Source of the DNA: Mortierella alpina
Lineage: Eukaryota > Mortierellomycota > Mortierellomycetes > Mortierellales > Mortierellaceae
Assembly: GCA_029449245.1 (NCBI GenBank)
Contig: JANATF010000014.1
Location: 376,501-440,500, forward strand
Direction: 5' to 3'
DNA: 64,000 nucleotides
The notes below the pieces were generated by a model, which saw only the letters and a list, made by a program, of their open reading frames with translations, searched no databases and was not told where the DNA came from. Below are positions 9,793-20,251 of the stretch, in pieces. Position 1 is the first letter of the stretch; every line of letters starts with the position of its first letter. A program made the translations under genes and the position numbers.

Positions 9793-11648
9793 GGGGCCGT
9801 CTCTCCCTCTTCCAGCGGGCGTGGAGTTTTCTCACGGATTCCCAGTGGGTCAACAACATCATCAACGAGGGCTTTCGCGTCCCGTTCACATCCACACCCC
9901 CCACCGGACGGCGTCAAAAATCGGGCTTCCAACATTCCCTCTCCGACAGGTTAGCCATAGAGCGGGAGGTCCTATCTATGTTGGGAAAAAAGGCCATCGA
10001 AGAGGCGTCGGAGGTGGGATTTACGTCCCGCTTATTTACGGTACCGAAGAAGACAGGCGATGTCCGACCTGTGCTCAACTTGCGGCCGTTGAACAAGTTC
10101 ATTCCCCGACGCGCATTCAAGATGGAGACCATGGCCCAGGTATGCCGCATGGTCAAGAAAGGCGATTGGATGACAAGCATCGATCTTCAGGATGCATTCC
10201 TTCATGTTCTTGTGCACCCATCGTCTCGTCGTTTCCTCCAGTTCCAGTGGAACGGCACACAATACCAATTTCGCGTCCTACCGTTCGGTCTCTCACTCTC
10301 TCCTCTTATCTTCACAAAGATCTTGAAGCCGGTGCTCACTTGGGCTCGCAAGAAGGGGATCAGAGTCTCAGCCTACCTCGACGACCTGATCATCTTGGCA
10401 TCCAGCAAAGAAGAGTCGCAGCAGCACACCCGAATGCTACAGGACAAGCTAAAGGAGTTGGGTTTTCTTATAAAGGACTCAAAGTCAACCCTCACCCCAA
10501 CACAGTGTATCGACCATCTCGGATTCACCATCGATACTACCGACATGACCCTCTCAGTCCCTCGCTCAAAAATCAGGGACATTCGCAGGGAAGCCGGCAA
10601 ACTACTGCGTTTGGGAGAGACATCGCTCCGCAACCTCTCAGCGTTCATTGGGAAAGCCATGGCCATGATGGCAGCAGTCTTCCCAGCACGGTTGCGGACT
10701 CGACGCCTAACCCAGCTACTCAATTCATCACTGAAGACATGCAGCTGGACGGACCTGGTGAAGTTGACGGACACAGCCCGACAGGAACTCGAATGGTGGT
10801 GCACCAACCTTCATCAATGGAACGGCCAGTGTTTTCTCCCTCAAGCAACGGAGGTGGATGCGTACACGGACAGCTCCGACAACCACTGGGGGATCGTCAT
10901 CGACAAGGAGATCATCAGTCGCTCATGGTCGGACGAGGAGATGGATCAGCACATCAACTGGAAGGAGTTGAAGGTCGTTTGGCATGTCATCCATCACCCT
11001 CGTGCCAAGGGCAAATTGGTGAACATCATTTCGGACAACACAACGACCATTGCCTACGTCAACAAATTTGGAGGCACTCGCTCCCCTCAGCTGATGGACC
11101 TAGCAGAGGAGATATGGTCCTACTGCCTCGAGACAGGAACACGCCTCAGGACCACCTACGTGCCGTCACAGTTCAACCCAGCGGACGCTCCCTCGCGCAG
11201 GATGAACACGCAGCTGGAATGGTCCATCAGCCAGGATTTCTTCCAGGAGCTGGATTCACAGTGGGGCCCTCACACAGTGGATCTCTTTGCGTCAAAGATC
11301 AACGCCAAACTCAAACAGTACGTTTCCTGGAGACCAGACCCGAAAGCACTTGCACACGATGCACTCAACATCTCGTGGAAGAACAGGGGCAGGCTGTACA
11401 TTTGCCCACCATGGAACCTGATCCCGTCGATCCTCCAGAAGATGCAGGAGGAACAGACAGTAGCGACAGTGGTGACGCCATACTGGCCCAGCGCGATCTG
11501 GTTCCCGAAGATATCGAGATGGGCAGTGGATCATCCGACTCTGATACCTCGAGCGAAAGTTCTTCCAGCTCCGGGGAACGACTCATCCGTGCTCGCCAAA
11601 AACCCGATGTGGTCTCTCTGCGCCTGGAACGTCGACAGCAGACGCTAA
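9783..11648 (+). CDS. DIRS reverse transcriptase / RNase H
   Basis: The polymerase domain contains FTVPKKTGDVRPVLNLRPLN, the SIDLQDAF motif with the first catalytic Asp, LPFGLSLSP and the YLDDL active site at about 10378. RNase H follows, with DAYTDSSDNHWG, NWKELKVV, IISDNTTT and NPADAPSR supplying the acidic residues. The C-terminus has the 'DLFAS..N' and 'CPPWNLIP' blocks typical of DIRS polyproteins. The frame is open from before 9783, where VGGRLSLF is a conserved DIRS start-region motif, but the first ATG is at 9978. Expression by frameshift from gag is therefore likely. The frame overlaps the recombinase ORF by about 130 nt. Confidence 0.9.
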   Translation, partial: TPVGGRLSLFQRAWSFLTDSQWVNNIINEGFRVPFTSTPPTGRRQKSGFQHSLSDRLAIEREVLSMLGKKAIEEASEVGFTSRLFTVPKKTGDVRPVLNLRPLNKFIPRRAFKMETMAQVCRMVKKGDWMTSIDLQDAFLHVLVHPSSRRFLQFQWNGTQYQFRVLPFGLSLSPLIFTKILKPVLTWARKKGIRVSAYLDDLIILASSKEESQQHTRMLQDKLKELGFLIKDSKSTLTPTQCIDHLGFTIDTTDMTLSVPRSKIRDIRREAGKLLRLGETSLRNLSAFIGKAMAMMAAVFPARLRTRRLTQLLNSSLKTCSWTDLVKLTDTARQELEWWCTNLHQWNGQCFLPQATEVDAYTDSSDNHWGIVIDKEIISRSWSDEEMDQHINWKELKVVWHVIHHPRAKGKLVNIISDNTTTIAYVNKFGGTRSPQLMDLAEEIWSYCLETGTRLRTTYVPSQFNPADAPSRRMNTQLEWSISQDFFQELDSQWGPHTVDLFASKINAKLKQYVSWRPDPKALAHDALNISWKNRGRLYICPPWNLIPSILQKMQEEQTVATVVTPYWPSAIWFPKISRWAVDHPTLIPRAKVLPAPGNDSSVLAKNPMWSLCAWNVDSRR

Positions 11649-12613
11649 CAGCAGCGGGCGCCAGCGACACCGTCCTCTCACTTCTTTTCGAGGACAACAA
11701 CTCTGTCCGCCGAAGAGGCGCATACTCGGGTCCTCAACGCGCCTTTGCTCGCTGGATGGAGCATCTGGATCTGGATCCCTTGGTCCCGAACCCTATCGAG
11801 TTGATGAACTTCCTCGCTTACGGCTATACCAGGAACCAGTGGTCTTTCAACACCGTCAAGGTCTACAAGACGGCTATTTTTGCACTCTTCAACGACACCG
11901 CGGTTTTCACGTCGTACGCACCATTTGAGGAGATGATGAAGGCTTTGGCAAGGAAAGGCGTCAAACGCATCCGACATGCCGAGGTGAATCTGGACCCCAT
12001 CTTCACATTCATCAACGGCCTCAAGAGCAACGACCGCCTACATTTACTCGACCTCACCCAGAAGATGTGCTGGCTTCTGGCTGTGTGCGGTTTCTTACGT
12101 CCCGACGACATCGCATGCATCGACCTCAACGAGTCCAAGATGGCTGATACCAAGCTTGAACTCTCCATACTGCTGCCAAAGGAGCTCCGTCAGCAGCAGC
12201 GCATCCGCAAGACGGTAGTGATTCTTCCGCATCCCAACCCTATGTACTGCCCTGTAGCCGCATTCCAGGAGTACTACCGCCGCATTGCTCACACACTGGT
12301 CCCTGTGCCTCACTACAAGGACCCCGAGCAACTCTTTATTCCTTTGGTCCGCAACCTACGGAATTTGCAGCAAGCTGTGACGGTGGATCGCATCAACAAC
12401 CACCTCAAGCATTATCTCGAGAAGATCCCTCGACCCCCAGGTGCCCCGCGCCTCAAGGCCCGTGCCATTGGTGCCACACGCGCTCTCATGAAGGGCGTGT
12501 CTGTCGAGGACGTCATGATTCAAGGGAACTGGTCCTCTCCGGCGATTGTCGACTCGTTCTATCGCATGTCGCGTCAAACGGCCAACAACTTCACCACGGC
12601 TGTTTTTTCGTGA
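11519..12613 (+). CDS. DIRS tyrosine recombinase
   Basis: The protein integrates the circular DNA form of the element. It opens with an acidic Ser-rich stretch, then an N-terminal SAM-like helical domain. The catalytic part includes the first Arg in GFLRPDDIACIDL, ATRALMKGVSVEDVMIQGNW with the second Arg and the His/Trp position, and SFYRMS with the candidate nucleophile Tyr. Start chosen at 11519 because this ATG follows the end of conserved RNase H sequence. The same frame is open without a stop back to 8759. Confidence 0.85.
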   Translation: MGSGSSDSDTSSESSSSSGERLIRARQKPDVVSLRLERRQQTLTAAGASDTVLSLLFEDNNSVRRRGAYSGPQRAFARWMEHLDLDPLVPNPIELMNFLAYGYTRNQWSFNTVKVYKTAIFALFNDTAVFTSYAPFEEMMKALARKGVKRIRHAEVNLDPIFTFINGLKSNDRLHLLDLTQKMCWLLAVCGFLRPDDIACIDLNESKMADTKLELSILLPKELRQQQRIRKTVVILPHPNPMYCPVAAFQEYYRRIAHTLVPVPHYKDPEQLFIPLVRNLRNLQQAVTVDRINNHLKHYLEKIPRPPGAPRLKARAIGATRALMKGVSVEDVMIQGNWSSPAIVDSFYRMSRQTANNFTTAVFS

Positions 12614-13038
12614 TTTTTCCTTTCTGGCTCTGGATCCACAGGGAGAGTCCCATCGAAGGGCTGAATAATACTCAGCGTAGTCGAATAAGTATGAAGACTA
12701 AAGCATATTATTCGACCAAGATGGGACTCTAACTGTCCCACCCTTCCCACCCTGGCATCTGTTCTGGAGACGATGAGTTTCTGAGCTGCCTTGGATCCAG
12801 TAGATATAGATATCCACGCCACCAAAAAAAAAAAAAAAAAAAAAACAGGTTTTTTATTTGGAGGATCATGACAATAAAAGAAAAGGTACACACAGTTAGA
12901 GTCCCATCTTGGTCGAATAATATGCTTTAGTCTTCATACTTATTCGACTACGCTGAGTAATACATTTCATACATCCTGCATGTCATCCATCTCATTGCCC
13001 CCCACCCCCTAACTGCTGCTTAAAGAAAAGCTCTTATA

Positions 13039-14891
13039 TTACCAGTAAAAGGTCTCGATATGATGACTAATTTTTGGGAACAAGATGTTCAGCAACAGTT
13101 TCGAATCGTCATCCTTAACCGTCGTCTCGGCATAACTCCACTGTATCTCTTCCAGACTGCGTTCACCCATCAGTAGAATGCTGAAGGTTAAAGGACCAAA
13201 TGCAGCTCCGTAGATGACAGGAATGTTACTTTGGGCTTTCCATCCCAAATACTCTTCGACTCCCCCCTCTGGTGTTGGTTTAACCCAATTCTCCGCAGAC
13301 TCAATCCTGCCATCCTTCAAAATAATCTCCAGTCCCTTGCCATCAGATCCTTCAACTTTCTGATAGAAGTCCAAACGCAACCTTCCCGTCGTGCCTGCCA
13401 TAGGCGAGTTGGCAAGTCTCCTCTCTAGCTCAGGTGAAACAAGGCGAATGAACTTGGGATAACTCTGAATACGAGTGTAGAGTCGGAATCCAGGAGCACT
13501 TGAGCCAGGGGTCATCTTCGACCCCAGCAAGAAGGCAGCAGGGTGCTGAGGATGAAAGGACAAAGAGAACGGGAAATTGCTCGTGTTGATTTTGAATCCC
13601 GCACCCGCATCTTGCTTTCTGGTCAGAAGCCGCTCTTTCTCAATTGACACCAGTTGTCGCAAGACAGGATATAACGCCTCGGCAATAAGCACATTATCGT
13701 CCAAAGAAAAGGCTTCCAACTTCAGCCCGAAAACGTGCGACACCACGGTAAAACCGATGGCTTTGCCCGTAACGACCTCAGTGATGATCCTGGTATCTCT
13801 ATCGCCATCGTACTTGCTCTGGGCAATCTCGAAGATATCATGAACAGTGTACTGCCAGTATTCTCGACTGTAGTAGAGGCCGAGTTGAGTTTTGGGACTC
13901 ACTCTTTCCTTGACGCTCATACTGACCAAATAAGGTATATCGTCCCTTGTTGCTCTGCGAAGAGTGAAAGGTTCTGTCTTGTCTTCGGCGAGGGCAGGGA
14001 AGGATCCGATGTCTCGTATAGTCCCAGGGTTAAAGGAGCACATGGCATACTCATATCCAAATTGCCTAAACAGACAATAGTTGGGAAGGCGACGAATATG
14101 TAGGTAAATTGACGAAGTAAGTTTATACGTCAAGTATGGATACTCACTCAGTAATGATTATACTTACTCAGCAATGATTAATACATCGTAACAGAATTTG
14201 TTTACTCTTACCGATAGAAATGCGGGAGGCCGTGAATTAGCTGCAGTGCATCGCCTCGAGCTTCCGACTCAGGATGGATCATCTCGAAAAGTAGTTTCCG
14301 AATAAGTCCCTTACCACGATATTCTATCTTAGTTGCGATGAGCTCGGGATTGCCAAAGAAGAGATCGACAGATCCATAGTAGGCCTTCAGACGATGAAGA
14401 GAAGCACACGCCACAATAGGATTCTTTCCTGCCTCAAGCGTTGTATCCTCAACCAAAGCGTAATCGAACTCACTCATGGTAGAATTCTTTCCGCTCAAAA
14501 GTCGTCGCTGTGATTCAAGTGATGAAACGAATTACAACCATCGTTAGAACTGTACCTACACAGCAAAATGGGTCATTCCGTGATATTGACGGTTAGAATC
14601 GACCTCAGCACTTACAGCGGCGGCACGTAAAAATTCGTTTGGACCTGGAAATACTCCGTCTTCGATAGGACCATCCAAGGAGACCCACTACACAAAATAA
14701 AACGTGAATAACATACAACATACAGTGAGGATAACCGTGAAAGAGAAAGGAACTTTAAATCTTACGTTAAACGCCTCTGCAACAAGGTTGGCAACATGGG
14801 CAACGTCCGCAGATGTAGACCATCGCATGATGAGCCCATCACCAATGTTAATGCCGGTTCGGTTCGCCGTCTGGAAATGAATTGTGGACAT
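13039..14891 (-). CDS. GNAT-fold acyl-CoA acyltransferase-like protein
   Basis: Four exons, 14891-14766, 14687-14616, 14507-14212 and 14065-13039, splice in phase to a protein of 506 residues. The N-terminal half looks like a GNAT acyltransferase: DGLIMRWSTSADVAHVANLV is the first strand-helix unit, and KIEYRGKGLIRKLLFEM carries the acetyl-CoA pyrophosphate-binding R/Q-x-x-G-x-G/A type loop. LPHFYRQFGYEYAM closes the domain. A second half (RRATRDDIPYL onward) may be a degenerate GNAT repeat plus a C-terminal extension, a layout common in uncharacterised fungal proteins. No signal peptide or membrane segment is seen, so it is probably cytosolic. All four introns boundaries are canonical and no frame damage is visible. 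The substrate is unknown. Confidence 0.75.
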
Positions 14892-15316
14892 GTCCTAAAT
14901 CGAAGATCAGAGATGGCCAGAGGGTTGAATGGAAGTCTTTTATAGCATCCCTTCGACTGCACCAGTTTTTTCAGCTCACCTGAAACATATCAAGGTGTCT
15001 AGAATATCATTACCTCGAACCTTGGCGCAGCACTTTGCGCAGCTATTCGAGTTCATTATTGCCTCTGGTCTGACATGTATGTACGCCATATACGTCAGAT
15101 AAGTAATATCATAAAGCTCCAAAGGTCCAACGCTCCAATGCTCCTTTCTGCTTCGTTATTATTGTCAGGATACCGACATAGTGGCTAGAGGTGAGAGCGA
15201 AAAAATATTAGCATTCGTGGCTTGCTCGTCGACTGCATGACGCTTGCTCCTGGCTCGCTTCATTCAATTTCACGTGACTTACCTTGAGAGACAGTGTCTT
15301 CAACAAAGGTTGGCGG
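14892..15316. other. Intergenic, nothing recognised
   Basis: About 425 bp between the GNAT-like gene and the end of fusion copy B. It should hold the GNAT-like promoter. I see no ORF, repeat or RNA gene here. Confidence 0.4.
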
Positions 15317-18300
15317 TCAGGCCGATCCGGAGACCTCCAAAACCGCGTCAAACGCGAGCTCTCGTCCGATATAAGCTATGTTATGTGCACCTGCACTGTC
15401 CCGATGAACGTGAATACAACATCGGGTGCACTCGACACTGCGCGTGCTTTTTTAATAAGTGGGTGGTGGTCGCGGGGGCAACGACTGCTTGTGTACGCTT
15501 CGTTCACTTGAAAAACTAAGATTCCGAGGCCGCGCGCCTGTTTAATGTTAAGATCCTTGTTAGATGTATAGCTCTATCGTTGTGCGCAACATAGAAGACA
15601 AGTCTGTGTTGATCACAACCCACCTTTTTGACAATATGTTTCATAACAGTCCGATGCCTCGATGCTGGCCCGAATTCTCCGTTTCCAATTACGATCAGGA
15701 GGTTGATGCAGAAGCCAGAGTCCACATCGACTTGAAGCACATCCCGGTGTGCTGCGTGAGTTTTTTTGGTTGGGATTGGGACTTGCTGAGTGAACGATCG
15801 CGTCAAAGACCCTATCGTACGCGGCTCTCTCGAGCTTCGAGTGCTGCCATTGGAGGCGCTTATATCAAGTAGAGCGATACAAGGACTTGATCAAAGGTTC
15901 ATGTGCGACGTACCACTGAGAGTACAGTTGCACTGGTTGTAAACCGGGCGATGCTCTAGCTGGAATGAGAGCCTCAAGCTCAATCATCGACGGGTAGACC
16001 ACCCCAGGCTGCTCCTCAATCGTTATCGGCTGTGCTTTCCTGGCCTGCAGCCTCCGAGAGAAGCCTGCTGTGTATTGAGAAAGTGATGCCTTGGGTACCA
16101 AAATGTTCCTGGCCTCGCAACTGTCAGGATCGGGTGAGAGAGTTGTTGCTGCGCAGGGGTAGGCTATTCCAGGATCGATGCCAACAACTTGGAGGGTGGT
16201 TCTGTGTTCGCGTAGATGTTCCATCATGGCGGGGGGGATCTCCCTCTTTCCACCTAATAGAGGAACACCTTGCAGTACCGATGATCCCTTCTTTGCTGGG
16301 CCGGGCTTGCGCTGTGAAGTGTCAAAGGCTGCTGCCCTCACTACCAATCCATTTGTCGTCACCGACCCTACTGCCACTTTATATCGCTTTGGCTTTGTAA
16401 TCGAGCGCGTCCTTGGTCCTTTGAGACATTCAAGCGGAGGTATACAGAGTTAGTATACCGTCAATACCTGGAGTAATGACCATCGCATTGCCCATTTCCA
16501 TCCGCCGCGCTCTCATAGCAAACGTTACTGTATGTACCGAACTCGGTTTCGGTGCCGGCCTCTTTCCTTTCCTTTCGCTGTCGCCATTGCTGCTCGAGCT
16601 GCGTCCAGAGCCCGTGGGCGTCCTCTTTAAAACTGCTGATCGGCATGGATGTCTTGCTGTAGCGGGTGGGTTCTATAAAAAGTCGGAAAACCAGGTCCTT
16701 GTCGTGATTAAAAAGGGCCTCCATGGCGCCCCTGACAGGACTGGTTCGACGTCGCATCGCTCTTGCAAGAGTGTCGTTTCGAAGTCGTAGCTCGGAATCG
16801 CCCAATTGCGGTCGAGGGAAGTAGGACCACCTCTTTTCTTCTGCTCTCATCCCATTGAGTGAAAAAAGTCAATAATGGCGTTATCACCAACCACGTCCGC
16901 CTTCTCCGCCTAGGTAGAGCGTTAAAAACGAACCGTCATCAGTATGTGGATCATTCATGTGAAAATGCGAGTAAGAGTCATCAAACAATCAGACGAAGCA
17001 CAATTGTACCTCGGCTAGCAACCCCGGCAGTGATGTAGTAAAGTGTTGGGCAAAGTCATTGGAGACTTGGCCCGCAACCTCACTGTGAATAGCTTCTTGG
17101 CCCTTGACAATTGGCGGAAGTCTCTTGGTGGTGGTGGCCCTGAACATCACCGCGGCGGATCGTGCAATTCTACTCACGCGAGCCCGGTCGGTGGCGGATG
17201 GTGATGCCTCCTTTGCCAGATCCATCTCGTCACCGATAAGATATATGCCCAACAGGCGCGCGATGGTTTTTGCTCGAACTGGATCCAGGAGAGCCCGCAA
17301 ATCCTCATTAAATTCCGTCTGTTCCGCCGTTGTCCTTGCTGTGGATTCGGTCCCCCAAATGCTTGCGGCCACAAACATCTCCAACGCAAGGAGTATAAAG
17401 CGATAACGATCTGACATGTCATCGACAATCAACTGGATGAAGCTGACTACATTGTCAGCCACGTAATACGCCTGGTGCTGCTTCATTTCTTTCAGCGCAG
17501 TCTCAACATTCTTTTGGGCGTCCTCGAGGCTTGCGGTGATTGATAAGTTGGGTTGCGATGCCATCGAGACGAGCTCGGAGTGGTAGGCAATGGCAGCCTC
17601 CAAGAGACGAGTCTTTAGCTCTTGTCCGATTAGTGCAAAGCGCTCCAGTTCCTCCATGACCGACAGATGCTGTGCTTTGGAGGCGCTGATCGCGGGCTGG
17701 GCTTGCTGAGCGGCGATAAGCAGTGCATTTGGCGTGGGCGTGCTCTGAGTCGCGAGTGCAAACTGGTGAGTCGAATGGACCAGTGGAAGGAGAGTCTTCT
17801 CAAGGTTTTGGAACTGCTCTGCAGACATCTCGGCGTATCTGCTGAAGATACCTCGCTTCACGATCGATCTCAGACAGCCTAACTTTTCTGTGATGATCGC
17901 GCAATGACACTCCAGCTTCCGGTAGAGGGTTTGTGGATGCTTTGCCGCTGGGAGAACCGGAGCTGTTGCGCTCGCTGCCGATTTCTCCTCACCATCCGTA
18001 TCCATGTCATCATCGTCGTCACTGCTCTCATCCTCATCCTCATCCTGATCCTCGTCCACTGCGTCCGCGTCGTCCTCCTATCCCGAATGGACGCTGTACT
18101 GTTCGTCGTCAGCAAGATCCCTCCCAAGTTCGTCCTCGTCGTCAACCTGCAAAGCTGCGACACTGTCGCCGCCCTCAGCCGTGCTTGGATATTCGCTCGA
18201 CCCAGGGGAGCCCGAACCACTGTCGCTGTCGCCGTTGTCATCTGAGGTCTGATGTTCCAACTTGGAGTCTTCAAGCTCGATAGCAACTAGTACACAATGA

Positions 18301-19772
18301 ATGTTAAATCACCGGTTCATGCTGCGATTGTTTATCATAAACGGACATCGTCGCTATACGTACCTGGCTTCGCTCGATATGTTTCTTTTCTTACAGATCT
18401 GCTGCTCAACTTTGATCGGGCCACTTTTCTTGGTTTTGTCGCTGCCCTTCGCCGTCGCTTTCTCCTTTGCGGGATCGAGATGGGATTCGGCTCCCTGGCG
18501 TCCGCGTCCCATACGACGTTCTTCACGGCATATTTCTTCCGATTGGATCTCGACTTTCTGCGACTGCTCACTCTTTCAGTAGCTGAGGTTGACTTGCTTG
18601 CCCGGAATCTAATGCACGCATATCCGAGCTGTGTGGTTAGAAGTGTATCTCACAGCAACTATAACATAGCGGTGACAGTCTTGACATTACCTTTCAAGGG
18701 CTTTAGAAACAGCACTCAGTACACGCGTGAGATCCTGCTCCAGGTTCGTTATGTCTCATCGCTGCTGTGCACTGGGATCGATGATGAGCGTCTACTGGTT
18801 GTCAACAAAAACCGCCTGTGGGACCTCAAAGGAGGCAGCTAGATCCTCGACCGTGCGCTCTTCATCTGCCATGAACCTGCAAGATTCTTGAACGACATCC
18901 GATACTCCCAACGAAGCTGTATCCTCCATGGCCTTGATGATCTTGTAGTTGGTGGTTATCGCGCAGCCATAGACGTTATCAGCATAATCGTTACCACTGA
19001 TCACTCCCAGGGCCGTCCACTGATCGGCAGTAAGATCCAGCGCCTCGAGAATGTCTGGGATAACAAATGCGGTGTATTAATAACTGTTGTGTGTCTTTGG
19101 GTCCTGACGTAAAACGGTCCTCGCGCCGCGAAAAAGGTGATCGCTGTTTGTGGTCACTACGACAGCATCATGCACAGTCGCTATGCACTGATCCGCTTCT
19201 CCATGACAAAAGTGGACGACCCACCCCAGGTCCTCGAGCGCTGCTCCGATCCCGGCGGTCGTCTCCTGGTTAATTGAAATCGTCCTGATCCGCTTATAGT
19301 GCTCGATGGCTCGAGTTGCTGGTCCAAGTATCCGTCTACGCTGCTTTCGCGTTGGTGGGTCGCCGACAGGGATCTCGCCGAGCGCGTCTGAGGCCCTTTT
19401 CAGCTCGTCATGGGCACATAAAATTGGATCGCCATATGTTTCGACGAACTTCTTGAATCTTCTTGCGTGTGCAGCCTTCTTTTCCTCAGTTTGTGCGCCG
19501 TCCAAATGCAATATGCAGTTGTCCTGCGTAAGAAATGGCGGGAGTTTTTTGACCAACGCACGGATGAATAGGCCAATCACCTCTTGCTGGGTCTTTTGCT
19601 TGGCTATAGGCTTTCGCCAATTTGCTGCTTTCATACTGTTGAGAGTGTTGGCGGTGTACCCGACATAGAGCGAGTGAAAGTCCACCTGCAAAGTCCCTGC
19701 AACGTGTCTGTCCTCCACTTCCTGTTGGTCGTATCTTGACTTCAAGAACTGGAACGTATCCTTCACCCCCAT
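15317..19772 (-). pseudogene. XPG/FEN1-like nuclease fused to TnpB/Fanzor-like nuclease, copy B
   Basis: A second, strongly diverged fusion. Main exons: 19772-19109, 19054-18691, 18608-18364, 18286-17010, 16909-16468, from 16411, then to 15624, and 15537-15317. The XPG module starts MGVKDTFQFLKSRYD, with acidic residues in LQVDFHSLY, ILHLDGAQTEEK, HGEADQCIA and VTTNSDHLF, then LGVISGNDYADNV. The frame passes through a very basic linker (RRKRRRRAATKPRK) and a long acidic linker (DEDQDEDEDESSDDDDD) into a helical region. RuvC-I is VVGIDPGIAYPC. VIGNGEFGPAS, QVNEAYTSSRCPR and VHRDSAGAHNIA complete the Fanzor-like part. In-frame stops lie at 18792-18794, 18756-18758, 18078-18080 and 15865-15867; coding sequence continues on both sides of each. 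There are frame breaks near 16850 and 15430, and the first CxxC is lost. Confidence 0.75.
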
Positions 19773-20251
19773 GTCTTTAATGGAAAATGAAAAAAAAGTT
19801 AGACGCGATCTCATCAAAAAGGTACAAACCAGACCTTAACATGTTGATACAGACTAAATAGCTACCAAAGTACTTGATGAAGTGAAGAGACGAGTGGACT
19901 ATGAAGACAGTGAAGAGGATTGGCATGTGGTTGTGAGGTTGTTTTATTTGAGTAGCCATCACTCGCCGTTGATCGTACGATTCTATAGGTGGCATTTTTT
20001 CCAGAAAGTGTATATCATGTGATCGGATTGATCGAGCGATTTTTTTTCCATAGGTTGTTCGCTCGAAAGATTGCTCGCTCGCTCGCTCAGTTCACAATGT
20101 GAACTGAGCGACTAAAGGTTAGCAAAGGTCGCTCAAGGCGCGCTCGTCGCTCTCGCAGGTGAAGAGATATACCCTTACTGTAGAGGCATCCCCAGCCCGA
20201 AAGCCGGAAGACGCCCGTTATTCTACAAATTGTTGCGACGCTTCACGCCGC
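19773..20251. other. Spacer upstream of copy B with GCTC-rich repeats
   Basis: No gene is seen. The stretch includes a run of GCTC/CGCT repeats at about 20060-20090 and a perfect hairpin at 20083-20111, described separately. It separates copy B from Fanzor-like fragment D. Confidence 0.4.
20083..20111. repeat. Perfect 13-bp inverted repeat, 3-nt loop
   Basis: TCGCTCAGTTCAC is followed by AAT and then its exact reverse complement. The hairpin sits between copy B and fragment D. It could be a transposon end, a recombination point or an RNA hairpin; the sequence alone does not decide. Confidence 0.8.

Larger units (their letters stand above)
8660..12960 (+). mobile_element. DIRS-type tyrosine-recombinase retrotransposon
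   Basis: The element has the diagnostic DIRS layout: gag-like ORF, reverse transcriptase/RNase H, tyrosine recombinase and inverted termini. The left terminal repeat (about 8694-8815) returns inverted at about 12772-12894, each with a long T or A run. Bases 12640-12671 are complementary to the outer left end (8660-8693), and 12672-12735 are complementary to the outer right end (12895-12960). Together these form the internal complementary region used by DIRS elements to make circular intermediates. The coding frames look intact, so the copy may be recent. No target-site duplication is expected. Confidence 0.9.

Noticed and set aside
8759-11518. The upstream 900 codons of the long DIRS frame as a real protein
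   Set aside because: Conserved gag and polymerase motifs are in the other frames; this one is Ser/Arg/Pro-rich noise. Kept only as an observation about missing stops.
18297-18842. 181-codon plus-strand ORF opposite copy B
   Set aside because: It mirrors the coding exons and basic linker of copy B and shows no domain.
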